Notes under the pieces: generated by a model
Databases searched by the model: none
Told to the model about the DNA's origin: nothing
What the model saw: only the letters and a program-made list of their open reading frames with translations
Source: Motiliproteus sp036960175
GTDB taxonomy: Bacteria > Pseudomonadota > Gammaproteobacteria > Pseudomonadales > Balneatricaceae
Reading direction: 5' to 3'
Assembly (NCBI GenBank): GCA_036960175.1
Contig: JBALWH010000012.1
Span: 39,543-103,542 of the forward strand
Length of the DNA stretch: 64,000 bases
Part shown: piece after piece, positions 25,734 through 35,356 of the stretch
Position numbering within the stretch: position 1 is the stretch's first letter
Layout of the letters: every line of letters begins with the position of its first letter
Program-made: the position numbers and the translations under genes

Positions 25734-26398
25734 TGCGTTGCTCTCTTATACAGCAACTACTTGGACTCCCCCCTGGCACCACAAGGACTAAACTGAATCT
25801 GTAGGGTGGTCGGTTTGCAGGTCTACATTCGGCCTGTTTACTGGCTTTTAGCCATGGCCCTGATGAAACTCGCTGCTTGATAATTTGGAAGCTGGGTAAC
25901 GCTCACCGGGGCGATCAGATCACGCGGCGATATTCTACTCCCTGCCCCACCTGGGCTCACCATAACCTGCAGCCATCGAACGGGGCAGCCCGAAACCCAT
26001 TCCCCCAGGTGGGATGATTATAATCCGCTTTTTCAGCGGCTGTTGATTGTTCTCTGTATTGGTTCGCTGGGACGTTGGTGCCGGAGCGATAAGCCTTCGC
26101 CACCACGTCATCCGCCACCACGCTAGATGAGCGGCTGAATAGTGCCTGCGTTGGACTCGGCGGTATAACGACGACATAGAGCCTCCTGATCCTCTATCGT
26201 AATGTCAGGCGTGTCTAGTCAATGGGATGAAGTCCAACAAGCACGGCGCTATGCGCCATCCATGCTTGGTTCACAAAAAGAAAAAAGCCGGGACAACCGT
26301 CCCGGCAAGGCAGAAAATATCTTCTGCTAGAGGTAAAAAAGAGACGACCGATACATACTTCTTAATGGATCATGGATTCATAAAGAATATGAAAATTA
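25734..26398. other. 665-base gap before the ABC operon end
   Basis: No gene is seen. It includes a 10-bp perfect inverted repeat (CCCACCTGGG at 25946-25955 and CCCAGGTGGG at 26004-26013) and the terminator of the ABC operon. The frame at 25935-26177 (minus) has no ribosome site and low-complexity, unlikely protein content. Confidence 0.55.
26273..26306 (-). terminator. Rho-independent terminator of the BMP-type ABC operon
   Basis: On the minus strand, GCCGGGAC and GTCCCGGC form a perfect 8-bp stem with a 4-base loop, followed by six U and then more U residues. It lies about 90 bases after the last permease gene. Confidence 0.88.
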
Positions 26399-27328
26399 TT
26401 ACTTTCCTCCCCTCACGAAGTGCAACCCGATAGCAGCAGGCGGCTTCACTTTTCCTGCAAATCCAACCAAGGCTACGATAGAGGCTACGTACGGCAACAT
26501 AACAAACAGTTGGTAAGGCACATCCGGATTAGAGAACTGTAGACGCAGTTGTAGCGCATCAGCGAACCCAAAGAACAGGCAAGCTAACAAAGCCCCGACA
26601 GGATTCCAGCGCCCCAATATCAGCGCCGCCAGGGCGATAAAGCCCTTACCAGCCGTCATATGTTCGGTAAACACAAACACTTGTGATAGAACAAGATAAC
26701 AGCCACCGAGACCCGCCAGCACTCCGCTGAATACAACACACAGGTAACGAACCCGGGTTACCGAGACACCTGCTGTATCAGCCGCTCTGGGATTTTCACC
26801 CACAGAGCGAATATTCAGCCCCCAGTGTGTTCTAAACAGGATCCAGTAAACCAACGGAACACAAAGCAACATCAAATAAGTTAACGGATCATGGGAGAAC
26901 AGGGCCTTTCCCAACACAGGCAAGTCGGACAACAAAGGAATCTCTACCGGAGAGAACCCTGGCAGGGTCATAGTGGTGGCATCCATACCAAACACTAGGC
27001 GCGCCAGAAATGCAGTCAAGCCAATGAAAAACATGTTGATGGCAATGCCAGCAACCATCTGGTTAATACCCAGCGATACCGCCAAAACAGCCAAAATAAA
27101 GCCACCGGTTGCCGCAAACATCACCCCTCCGATTAATCCTCCAATTGCGCTCCCTGTGAGGTAAGCGCCAACGGCCGAGCCGAAGGCCCCTGCCATCATC
27201 ATCCCTTCGAGGCCAATATTATAAACGCCTGCCCGCTCGGCTAAGATTCCGCCTAAAGAAGCAAATACCAAAGGGGTTGAGAGAACCAGACAAGTAAATA
27301 GAAATGTTGGGTCTGTAATAATAAACAT
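26399..27328 (-). CDS. ABC transporter permease, nucleoside/BMP type (second subunit)
   Basis: A 309-residue inner-membrane permease of the BPD_transp_2 family. GILAERAGVYNIGLEGMMMAGAFG near the N-terminus and the loop SVGENPRAADTAGVSVTRVRY are typical of the YufQ/NupQ-like subunits. It pairs with the upstream permease; its start is 1 base after that gene's stop. The transporter probably brings in nucleosides, purines or a related base. It is the last gene before the terminator. Confidence 0.88.
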   Translation of the reverse strand: MFIITDPTFLFTCLVLSTPLVFASLGGILAERAGVYNIGLEGMMMAGAFGSAVGAYLTGSAIGGLIGGVMFAATGGFILAVLAVSLGINQMVAGIAINMFFIGLTAFLARLVFGMDATTMTLPGFSPVEIPLLSDLPVLGKALFSHDPLTYLMLLCVPLVYWILFRTHWGLNIRSVGENPRAADTAGVSVTRVRYLCVVFSGVLAGLGGCYLVLSQVFVFTEHMTAGKGFIALAALILGRWNPVGALLACLFFGFADALQLRLQFSNPDVPYQLFVMLPYVASIVALVGFAGKVKPPAAIGLHFVRGGK

Positions 27329-27329
27329 C

Positions 27330-28463
27330 TTATTTGACCTCCTGCTTCAGCTGCACCATCGAATCTTCTTCCTCATCATCAAAAGCCTGATCGTGATACG
27401 CGGCCTTCATCTTTTTCCGTAGCTCCAGAACATTGTTCCAATAGGTACGATCAAACCTGAACGCAAGGCCAGCAGCGACAAAGATAACCACCAGTCCTCT
27501 AATGGCTTCGACCACAGTCGAATCAACACCGACAGCCCTTTGCATAATATGAGAGCCCGCTTCTAACCCACTCAGAAACAACGCAGAAATAGGTACCAGT
27601 ATCGGCTGCAGGCCGGCAAGAAATGCCACAATAATTCCATCGTAACCATAACCGTCGCTAAACAGATGGAAGAGACGGTACTTCAACCCCAGCACTTCAA
27701 TGGCGCCAGCCAATCCTGCCAACGCTCCGCCACACATCATGGCCACTAGAATATGCCTGCGCACCTGAATTCCGGCGTATTGGGCTGCCTTGTTATTGAT
27801 GCCCACGGTATTGAGAGAAAACCCGGTTGTTGTGAACTTAAAAACGAGATACATCACCACTGCCAGTACTAACCCGATCAAAGCACCTATATGAGCATCG
27901 GTGCCCGGCATCAGAATCGGCAACCAAAGCTCCTCGCGAATCTCTTCTGAGTATGGGTAAGGGGCTCCCTCTTCCATCATTGGCCCTCCCACGAAGAAGC
28001 TAACGATGTTTATGCCGACATAGTTCATCAGCAGGGTAACGATGACTTCATTAATCCCGTAATACGCCTTCAGAATAGCCGGAATCAATGCCCACAACGC
28101 ACCGCCTATCATTCCAGCGACAATCGCGGCTATGACATGGAGCCAGGCCGGCATTTCCGGTAGATAAAGAGATACTATCGTTGCAAATAACGCCCCTAGA
28201 TAGATCTGACCTTCAGCTCCAATATTGAAAAGCCCCGCTCTAAGCGGAAGAACCACCGCTAATCCTGCGAGCAGAATTGGAGACATTTTTACTAAGGTAC
28301 TGGAAAAACCGTGGTAGTCGAAAAAGGCACCTTCAAAAAGCGCGTAATAGGCATCAACAGGGTTTGATCCCGCTAAGCTTATAAATAACGCACCAACGAC
28401 AAGCGCCAATAGGACCGCCCAGACACTTCTTAACGTATAAAAATACTGAATAGCTTTTAACAT
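27330..28463 (-). CDS. ABC transporter permease, nucleoside/BMP type (first subunit)
   Basis: A 377-residue permease (YufP/NupP-like). PLRAGLFNIGAEGQIYLGALFA and VGINNKAAQYAGIQVRRHI are the diagnostic phrases. About nine or ten helices are present, and there is a charged C-terminal tail (DQAFDDEEEDSMVQLKQEVK). Its start overlaps the ATPase stop by 7 bases, so the genes are translationally coupled. Confidence 0.88.
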   Translation of the reverse strand: MLKAIQYFYTLRSVWAVLLALVVGALFISLAGSNPVDAYYALFEGAFFDYHGFSSTLVKMSPILLAGLAVVLPLRAGLFNIGAEGQIYLGALFATIVSLYLPEMPAWLHVIAAIVAGMIGGALWALIPAILKAYYGINEVIVTLLMNYVGINIVSFFVGGPMMEEGAPYPYSEEIREELWLPILMPGTDAHIGALIGLVLAVVMYLVFKFTTTGFSLNTVGINNKAAQYAGIQVRRHILVAMMCGGALAGLAGAIEVLGLKYRLFHLFSDGYGYDGIIVAFLAGLQPILVPISALFLSGLEAGSHIMQRAVGVDSTVVEAIRGLVVIFVAAGLAFRFDRTYWNNVLELRKKMKAAYHDQAFDDEEEDSMVQLKQEVK

Positions 28464-29983
28464 GTTAAATCACTCCCCGCACCGGCCATCAAAATACCAA
28501 GTTTTTCCGGAGTCGCTTCCGAGTTGCTCAAAACACCAGTCACACTTCCTTGGCACATAACTGCAATACGATCGCAGATACCTAAAATATGCTCTAGCTC
28601 TGTCGATATGTATAAAACGGCCACGCCCCGATTCCGTTCCTTTTCGATTGTCTTTTGAACAAAATCAATAGCTCCGATATCTAGCCCTTTGCAGGGCTGC
28701 ATGACAATCAGAACGTCCGGCTTATTATGGACTTCACGAGCAACAATTATCTTTTGCTGATTCCCCCCGGAGAGGAATCTCACCTTCTGCGTAGGCGAAT
28801 GCAGCCGGATATCAAAATCATGAATATACGACTCTGAATGCGAGTTAAGAAAATTTCGATCGACTATTTTATGTTTTGAAAATGGTTTTTTTTCAAAATC
28901 TCGCAACATAAAATTATCTGTTACGGAATAGTCCAGAACGAGACCAACATGGTGCCGATCCTCTGGTACGTAACTTATGCCGTATTTGTGGCGACGCTCA
29001 TCAACCGATGCAGTAGTAATATCTTCGCCATTTATGGACACCTGACCAGCGTCTAATTTTCTTAGCCCAGTTAAGACTTCCGCCAGTTCTGCCTGGCCAT
29101 TTCCATCGACCCCAGCAACACCAAGAATTTCCCCCTGACGAACTTCAATTGAGACATTCTTAAGAGCTTGAACTCCCAGCGTATTTGTTGCACTGAGGTT
29201 TTTTGCCTGCAATCCAATAGTTTTTCCTACGCAAGGCCGGTCAGTATTAGGCGTGGTGCTAAGAAACACATCCCTTCCTACCATCAACTGAGCCAATTCT
29301 TGGGCGGTGGTATCCTTAAGCTCGGTTTCTGCAGTAACCCGACCGTGCCTTAATACCGTTACTCGGTCGGCAACCTCCATAATCTCTCTAAGCTTATGGG
29401 TAATAATGATGACCGTGCAGCCACTGGAACGTAGGTTTCTTAGGAATTCAAGAAAGCCATCCACTTCTTCGGGTGTCAAAATGCTGGTGGGTTCATCAAG
29501 AATGAGCAGCTTGGCATTGCGGTAGAGAGCTTTCATAATCTCTACCCGCTGCTGCATTCCCATCGGGAGCTTCCAGATCAACTCCGTTGGGTTGACGTCA
29601 AACCCTAGAGACTTGCTCAAAGCCGCAAGTTTTTCCTGATGCTGCTCCAGGTTCAGCTTAAGCCCGTCACCCTCCAAGCCCAGGATAACGTTCTCCGTAA
29701 CACTCAAGGTATCCACTAGCATAAAATGCTGATGGATCATGCCGATTCCTAGTTCAATCGCAGCGCGTGGAGAATCAATAAAAACCTCTCTACCATCAAA
29801 ACGGACCTGGCCTTCTTCCGGCTGGTAAAGCCCGTAGATGATATTCATGAGTGTGGTTTTCCCGGCCCCATTTTCGCCGAGGATGGCATGGATAGTGCCT
29901 TTTTCTACATGCAGCGATACATCTTTGAGAGCGCAGAAATCACCAAAATATTTACTCACGTCTTCGATGGCGACTAAATTCAT
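28457..29983 (-). CDS. ABC transporter ATP-binding protein, double-domain (nucleoside/BMP type)
   Basis: A 508-residue protein with two fused ATPase domains, as in sugar and nucleoside importers. Domain 1 has an intact Walker A (GENGAGKTT), MGMQQRVEI and LLILDEPTSILTP. Domain 2 has a degenerate Walker A (GVDGNGQAE) and the signature LSGGNQQKIIVARE, as is usual in this family. MIHQHFMLVDTLSVTENV is typical of nucleoside ABC systems. It sits 86 bases after the binding-protein gene. Confidence 0.92.
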   Translation of the reverse strand: MNLVAIEDVSKYFGDFCALKDVSLHVEKGTIHAILGENGAGKTTLMNIIYGLYQPEEGQVRFDGREVFIDSPRAAIELGIGMIHQHFMLVDTLSVTENVILGLEGDGLKLNLEQHQEKLAALSKSLGFDVNPTELIWKLPMGMQQRVEIMKALYRNAKLLILDEPTSILTPEEVDGFLEFLRNLRSSGCTVIIITHKLREIMEVADRVTVLRHGRVTAETELKDTTAQELAQLMVGRDVFLSTTPNTDRPCVGKTIGLQAKNLSATNTLGVQALKNVSIEVRQGEILGVAGVDGNGQAELAEVLTGLRKLDAGQVSINGEDITTASVDERRHKYGISYVPEDRHHVGLVLDYSVTDNFMLRDFEKKPFSKHKIVDRNFLNSHSESYIHDFDIRLHSPTQKVRFLSGGNQQKIIVAREVHNKPDVLIVMQPCKGLDIGAIDFVQKTIEKERNRGVAVLYISTELEHILGICDRIAVMCQGSVTGVLSNSEATPEKLGILMAGAGSDLTC

Positions 29984-30069
29984 AGTAGTCTCCTAAAAAT
30001 ATTTTTATTATTTAGGGTTCCTCACCAACGAAGATGGGGAGGAGCAGATATGGTCGGGAGGATCGAAAG

Positions 30070-31029
30070 TCAATCGAATTGGCGAATCGCACTGTCAACA
30101 TCCAACCGAACAGACTCAGGAACGACCTCGCTATAGGTACCGATTCTGGCGATCTCAGGCTGACTCAGATCGAACGTATAGGATTTGCCTTCCAGCTGGT
30201 CGGCCTTAGCTAGCCGAATCACTTCGACCATGGCGCTACGCATATCCAAGATAGCGGACTGGAGCACGGTATTTGGCCAATCCTGAATAGCGTCATAATA
30301 GATCCCAAAACCGTACACGCCTTCATTCTGGCGCGCAGCCTGCAAGCTACCGATAACAGCGTTATCCATGGTGGGGAAAATCATATCCACACCATGGCTA
30401 ATCAGGTTTAGCGCGGCCTCCTTGCCTTTGGATATGTCGTCCCAGTTGTTGGTCCAAGCGGTATAGACCTTGCCGTCAGGCCTGGCCGCCATGAAACCGG
30501 CTTCAAAACCACCGCCAAGTTCAGTCGCAAATTTGATCTTTTGAGCACCGATATAGCCACCCTTACCGCTCTTACTCATCTTGCCGCCGATATAGCCCAT
30601 TACGTAACCAAGCTGCTTATTGTCAAAACCTAGAGTGGCGATATTCTCTCTGGCTTTAACTCCGTTGGTCACGACAAACATCGTATCGGGGTACCGGCGA
30701 GCGACACGCTTGGCGGCTTCTTGAAACTCACCTCCATGTCCGATGACGACCTGATAACCTCGTCTTGCATAGTCGGATAAGGCCTCAGCCTGATCAGGTT
30801 GAGCAACCTTTTCGCTATACGCCAACTCGATACCAAGCTCTTTCTTTGCTCTGACTACACCTTCATAGCCCGCTTGATTGAAAGATTTGTCGGTAATATT
30901 TCCCGGGAATACCGCAGCAACCTTAAATGTTTGAGATTCAGCAAAAGCGCTACCAGCAACTGACAATGCCAGCACACCACCGGTAGCAAGAAGGACTTTC
31001 TTAGCAGAACGAACAACTGACCATTTCAT
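30070..31029 (-). CDS. BMP-family ABC transporter substrate-binding protein
   Basis: A 319-residue periplasmic or lipid-free binding protein of the basic membrane protein family (PnrA-like), which bind purine nucleosides and related compounds. The signal peptide ends near SAFAES. The family phrases are ITDKSFNQAGYEG, VIGHGGEFQEAA and VDMIFPTMDNAVIGSLQAA. A hairpin with one mismatch (30029-30051) lies between it and the ATPase gene. The neighbouring deacetylase-like enzyme suggests that the cargo may be a purine or other amide compound. Confidence 0.88.
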   Translation of the reverse strand: MKWSVVRSAKKVLLATGGVLALSVAGSAFAESQTFKVAAVFPGNITDKSFNQAGYEGVVRAKKELGIELAYSEKVAQPDQAEALSDYARRGYQVVIGHGGEFQEAAKRVARRYPDTMFVVTNGVKARENIATLGFDNKQLGYVMGYIGGKMSKSGKGGYIGAQKIKFATELGGGFEAGFMAARPDGKVYTAWTNNWDDISKGKEAALNLISHGVDMIFPTMDNAVIGSLQAARQNEGVYGFGIYYDAIQDWPNTVLQSAILDMRSAMVEVIRLAKADQLEGKSYTFDLSQPEIARIGTYSEVVPESVRLDVDSAIRQFD

Positions 31030-31062
31030 TTTTTAATCCTTATTGTTTTTATAGATAAAACG

Positions 31063-31135
31063 AACTTATTTATATTAAAAACTTATTTATATTCAAAAAT
31101 TATTTATATTCAAAACGAATTTATATATATTCAAA
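31063..31135. repeat. AT-rich tandem repeat (about four units of 17-20 bp)
   Basis: Units close to ACTTATTTATATTCAAAA occur four times in a row, the last more diverged, just upstream of the binding-protein gene. It may be a multi-site operator, an UP-type promoter element, or simple slippage. Confidence 0.75.
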
Positions 31136-31198
31136 GTGAACCTAAACAATGTGATTAACCCACTCAAAACATCTCACCAACGCTCCGCGCGTTTTATA

Positions 31199-32092
31199 CT
31201 AAGGAACCAAACTTACAGGCCCATCGTAATATGGCATATCATGGACATTCGGTTTAAATTCACCGGTAGACGTTACTTTTTTAATATGCAGAGCAATTTC
31301 TTCCATAGTCGCAAACCAAACATCTCCTTTATTCCGCATCTCTTCGATAAACTTGGATGTTTCATGCCAGCGAGCCAGCCGCCCAGTAACAAAGGGATGC
31401 CAGACAGCGATCAACAATCCCCCATGTTCATACATAGCTTCAAACTCGGAACGAAATACAGATATTGCCTCCTGAGGAGACCGAATTGGCATCGAATAGT
31501 TGATATCACTCATATGCACATAAGGCGGCCAATCATCAACCGCCCAATGGGTTGGAAGCTCAATGATTTCACCTTCATTTGTCTTCAATACATATGGAAC
31601 ATCGTCACCCATTAGGGAAGCGTCATAGATAAAATCATATTCGATTAACAGGTCAGTGGTTCGATCTGAAAAATTGTACAACGGTGCCCTAAAACCCCGC
31701 GGCCGCTTTCCAGTGAACCTTTCTATAATATCAATCCCACGAAGAAGGCTACTTGCCTCTTCCTCAGCAGAGATCTCATTGGGATGTTCATGAATATAGC
31801 CATGATGACCAATTTCATGACCGTCTTTAATAATGCCTTCTACAGCTGTTGGATATTTTTCAATACACCATGCGGGTATAAAAAATGTCTGCTTCAAATC
31901 AAGATCACGAAAGGTATCCAATATACGTCGAACACCGATATTCGGACCATATTTCAAAGCAGAAAGAGTAGATATCCTTTTGTAGCTATCGTTTGGCCGG
32001 TGTAAATGCAAAAAACTATCTGCATCCATATCAAATGTTATTGAAACAGCACATTTCGCCCCATTGGGCCAAGGAACCGGGTTATATATCAT
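31199..32092 (-). CDS. Polysaccharide deacetylase-family hydrolase (PuuE-like)
   Basis: A 297-residue enzyme of the NodB/CE4 fold. The metal site motif 1 is TFDMDADS; motif 2 is HEIGHHGYIHE with two metal His residues; RGFRAPLYNFS is motif 3. This set, and AVSITFDMDADS at the start, match the branch near allantoinase PuuE and other amidohydrolases rather than chitin deacetylases. It is followed by a nucleoside-type ABC transporter operon, which supports a role in breaking down a purine or amide compound that the transporter brings in. The true substrate is unknown. Confidence 0.8.
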   Translation of the reverse strand: MIYNPVPWPNGAKCAVSITFDMDADSFLHLHRPNDSYKRISTLSALKYGPNIGVRRILDTFRDLDLKQTFFIPAWCIEKYPTAVEGIIKDGHEIGHHGYIHEHPNEISAEEEASSLLRGIDIIERFTGKRPRGFRAPLYNFSDRTTDLLIEYDFIYDASLMGDDVPYVLKTNEGEIIELPTHWAVDDWPPYVHMSDINYSMPIRSPQEAISVFRSEFEAMYEHGGLLIAVWHPFVTGRLARWHETSKFIEEMRNKGDVWFATMEEIALHIKKVTSTGEFKPNVHDMPYYDGPVSLVP

Positions 32093-32944
32093 GGAAATGC
32101 CTTGTCTATTTAATAAATTGTTCTGTTATCGTGGTCGAATAAATCCCTATTAATTAACGCGACCTAAATCGATCAACAAGGGGAACTACTAATGAATTTT
32201 CGAGAGCTGAAAGAACATTGTTGGCAGAGTTGACCGGGGCGCAGAAACTACCCGTGGAGGGGATTGTCTGAGATCTTTCGTATCCTTAAGCATGTGAATA
32301 CCTCTTGTAGTTATCGTGCGTTTGGCAGACGGTGAAGCTTGTAACTTCAAAGTACCACAGCATAAAACAACGATACGATCAGATGTTACCGAACCATACT
32401 TCGTGTTTTTACGAACCAAATTCACAAAGAAATCAGCCCTTAGGGCCGATACTGCCTGTAAAGAGTCCATATCCATCGAAATTGCTGCCCATCGGAAGCA
32501 ATTGGCTGCGGCCTACGAAGGCTTTAGTGGGGATTTGAATAAACAGAACCAAGAACAGGTTGCGTTGGACGTTCTGAGCAAAAAACTTTCGTGCCAGCTG
32601 GAGCACTTCTTTAGAGCCAAGGAAGACGGATACGACCCTTGCTGAGTACTCTCAATAACGCCTGATATCGATGATATTTTTATAATCGCTGTCGAATATG
32701 GAGACATGAATCGAATGGCAGCAGGGCTGCAACACTTGTCATAAACGGTCATTGATCAAGCGTCCGCTTTGGGGTCAGAACCCGCTAGGTTAGTACAGTG
32801 CTGGCCGCAACAGTTAACTCATACATAGCCTTTCTATAGAACCCTGCATCCGTTAGGCGTTACTCACCTAAGTAGATTCATCTTCCAGTCATGTTCCTTG
32901 CTGGGAGCTGTTTGCGTTTGAACTAACAAAAACCGGAGGTACCC
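32093..32944. other. 852-base gap before the GIN-domain gene
   Basis: No intact gene. The frame at 32316-32645 (+) shows a fairly protein-like stretch (ISIEIAAHRKQLAAAYEGFS and on to DPC) but has no ribosome site and I cannot match it to a family; it may be a decayed gene. The phrase TTGGGGTCAGAACCCG near 32770 resembles sequence seen beside mobile elements, without proof. Confidence 0.5.
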
Positions 32945-33676
32945 ATGCGTACTCTACTCATACTGGCCTTGGCTATGGTCTCAACCAGCGCCCTTGCCAA
33001 TCACCCTCACTCACCCCATAGCATGCAGCAATTTCAATCATCGATAAGCACTTATCAGCAGTCGGCACCCGCGATGGTCTATAACGCCCGATCATCACAT
33101 CAGGGGAATGGCACCGCAGCCAGCGAACAACGCACTGTGTCAGCCTTCGACGCCATCCGTATAGAGATCCCTGCGGTTATTCACTATCAGCCCAGCGACA
33201 CCCGTAGCCTGCTCGTAAGTGCCGATGCCAATCTGCTGGACATCATTAATACCGAAGTGATTGATGGGGTATTAATCATTAGTGCCAAGGACAATTTCTC
33301 AACGAGACTGCCCATACAGATAGAGGTCAGCTCGCAGACGTTGAAACAAGCATTTATGCTGGCCGGAGGTCAGTTGAACATCTCGAATATTAAGGAGCAA
33401 AGCCTGCAACTGAGGGTCACCGGCAGCGGTAATCTGAAGGTTTCTGGCGAAAGCACCGTACTGAAAACCGAGCTGATGGGCAGCGGTACGATCGACGGCC
33501 AGAATCTAGTATCACAAAACTGCCAGCTTAGTCTGCAGGGCTCTGGATCTATCTACTCATCCTGCGCTGAACAACTATCAGCTCATCTGTTAGGCAGTGG
33601 CACCATTGCCGTCAGTGGCTCGCCAACGTCACGGCAGCTATCGGGTTGGGGGGCTGGGCAGATACTGGTGGACTAG
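32945..33676 (+). CDS. GIN-domain (DUF2807) exported protein
   Basis: A 243-residue exported protein. The signal peptide ends near SALANHPH. The rest has the head GIN domain, a right-handed beta-helix-like fold: VSAFDAIRIEIPAVIHYQ, then repeated short strands such as LRVTGSGNLKVSGES, LMGSGTIDGQ, LQGSGSIYSS and LLGSGTIAVSGS. Family members are surface or periplasmic adhesin-like proteins with unknown targets. The start follows CGGAGG. It stands alone. Confidence 0.85.
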   Translation: MRTLLILALAMVSTSALANHPHSPHSMQQFQSSISTYQQSAPAMVYNARSSHQGNGTAASEQRTVSAFDAIRIEIPAVIHYQPSDTRSLLVSADANLLDIINTEVIDGVLIISAKDNFSTRLPIQIEVSSQTLKQAFMLAGGQLNISNIKEQSLQLRVTGSGNLKVSGESTVLKTELMGSGTIDGQNLVSQNCQLSLQGSGSIYSSCAEQLSAHLLGSGTIAVSGSPTSRQLSGWGAGQILVD

Positions 33677-33714
33677 CGGACTGTCCGAGAGCAGGAAAAT
33701 CTGCTAGAGCGTAA

Positions 33715-33966
33715 TCAACGCACCACGACTTTTCCTGAGATGATTTTCAATGCCGGGGTACCACGCACCAAGGTATCTCGGGCAAAGCAACCTCCGCATT
33801 GGGGGCATAAGCCAAGGTGCTCGGTATAGTCCGCGCTGATTCGTTCTTTAAAGCATTTGACCAGCGCGCCTTTACCGCCCTTGCGATATTTCAGCAATGC
33901 AGTCCGGCACTTGGCGCAGGAAATATCGACAGTGGTCTGAGGACCTTTGGGATTGGGCTTAGCCAT
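33715..33966 (-). CDS. Small zinc-ribbon protein
   Basis: An 83-residue basic protein. CAKC and CPQCGGC supply four or five cysteines for a zinc ribbon (residues about 17-20 and 54-60). It follows aroD by 11 bases and is probably cotranscribed. Its role is unknown; nucleic-acid or protein binding is typical for such folds. Confidence 0.65.
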   Translation of the reverse strand: MAKPNPKGPQTTVDISCAKCRTALLKYRKGGKGALVKCFKERISADYTEHLGLCPQCGGCFARDTLVRGTPALKIISGKVVVR

Positions 33967-33977
33967 GCAGGCCCAGC

Positions 33978-34769
33978 CTAGTCTTCCACTTTGCGGTGCA
34001 GAATTTCCACCACTGCTGCCACGTCTTTGATAGCCATCTGCCCCGGTGCGGAGCTGGTTTCACCGACAGCAAATGTCACTGCGGAACCAAAGGCACCGCC
34101 AATCAAGCGACTCAGGGCGCCAAAGCTACCCATGGACATGGTGATCAGCGGAATACTCAAACGATTAGATGCCTCTTCGGTAGCGGTCAGCAATGTCAGC
34201 ACATCTTTCTTGCTGTTAGGCATCACCGCCACTTTGGCGACATCGGCACCCGCGGCTTCAGCGGCCAGCAGCCGTTCAACGATTTCATCGATGGAAGGCG
34301 TCTGTTGGAAATTATGGTAGGAGAGGATAATCGGCGTCTGGTACTGTTTAGCCAGTTCAACTAGGCGTTTAACCAAAACCGGCTGATGGCTGAGTTCATA
34401 GTCGATCAGATCGACACAACCGCTGGCCAGAACTTCAGCATACATGGCCACGACCTGTTCTTCGGCTGGCTCAATAGGCTCACCGCCTTCATGTTCGGCA
34501 CGTCGGGTAAATAATAAGGGGATGTCGCCAATCGTCGCTTTTATCTGTTTGGCTGTGGCAATAACACTAGCGCTGTTAGCGATCTGATTAAAGAAATCCA
34601 CCCGCCATTCAATCAGATCCGGCCCCTTGGCTACGAGCCGGGATGCCTCTGCAACAAGGTCCTCTGTATTAGTTGCCACCAAAGGGGCACAAATCAATGG
34701 ATGCTTACCCGCTGCAATAGCTTGTCCTTTAATTTTAACCAATTTACCCGTGCTCACAGTAACGACCAT
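33978..34769 (-). CDS. aroD: 3-dehydroquinate dehydratase, type I
   Basis: A 263-residue class I enzyme that dehydrates 3-dehydroquinate to 3-dehydroshikimate in the shikimate pathway. The Schiff-base lysine is in VAKVAVMP (Lys179) and the partner His is in SYHNF (His152). The substrate-binding end GSFGALSRLIGGAFGSAVTFA is also clear. I place the start at the ATG at 34769; an upstream TTG at 34781 is possible. Type I enzymes are less common than type II (aroQ) in marine gammaproteobacteria, so an aroQ may also exist elsewhere. Confidence 0.92.
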   Translation of the reverse strand: MVVTVSTGKLVKIKGQAIAAGKHPLICAPLVATNTEDLVAEASRLVAKGPDLIEWRVDFFNQIANSASVIATAKQIKATIGDIPLLFTRRAEHEGGEPIEPAEEQVVAMYAEVLASGCVDLIDYELSHQPVLVKRLVELAKQYQTPIILSYHNFQQTPSIDEIVERLLAAEAAGADVAKVAVMPNSKKDVLTLLTATEEASNRLSIPLITMSMGSFGALSRLIGGAFGSAVTFAVGETSSAPGQMAIKDVAAVVEILHRKVED

Positions 34770-34987
34770 TCTCCAGTGCAATTGCTAATTCTGCGCGGTC
34801 AACCAGTCACCGCTGCGGTTATCAGCGCAGATAATACCTCAGAATCGACAGGGAAACCCCATTCGATACAGGCAATATCCCCTCAGGTTTTAGACTATTG
34901 ATTTGCTTTCAGAAGATTTTGGGCAAATGATTAGCCACTAGAGATCCCAAATTAAGATCAACCCACGCAAGCCCTGCTGAGTTCACT

Positions 34988-35320
34988 ATGCTGATCACCT
35001 TCAAGACCCAAGCCTACGCCAATATCACTATGTTCGGTGATGCGGCTAAAACTCTGTTGCGATTGATGCAGCAGAATCAAAATATCCCTGGCGCCATTCT
35101 GGCCGATGACGTTGCCGAGGCTCTGCTTAATCTAAAAAATAATCTAAAAGGCACTCTAAAAGGTGCTCCGGCGGATGCCTCGCCAGATGCCGCCGACACA
35201 CAGAACGAGGATGATACAGATCCGCCGGTGAGTCTTGATAAACGCGCCCTGCCACTGCTCGAACTCTTAGAAGCAGCAGCCAAAGCCCATGTCGATATCA
35301 CCTGGGATCAAGGTTGCTGA
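34988..35320 (+). CDS. DUF1840 protein
   Basis: A 110-residue cytoplasmic protein. The N-terminal 40 residues (LITFKTQAYANITMFGDAA) and the terminal LLELLEAAAKAHVDITWDQG match the DUF1840 family, whose function is unknown. The middle is a Pro/Asp-rich acidic linker. The gene stands alone, convergent with cynS. Confidence 0.8.
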   Translation: MLITFKTQAYANITMFGDAAKTLLRLMQQNQNIPGAILADDVAEALLNLKNNLKGTLKGAPADASPDAADTQNEDDTDPPVSLDKRALPLLELLEAAAKAHVDITWDQGC

Positions 35321-35356
35321 GGGCGCCCTGAACAGGGCACCCCCGGACCTAAATGC

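Noticed and set aside
25935..26177. 80-codon frame on the minus strand
   Set aside because: No ribosome site; composition with runs of Trp, Arg and His is not protein-like.
35323..35343. Hairpin between the DUF1840 gene and cynS
   Set aside because: One mismatch in the stem and no U-run on either strand, so it is not a convincing terminator.
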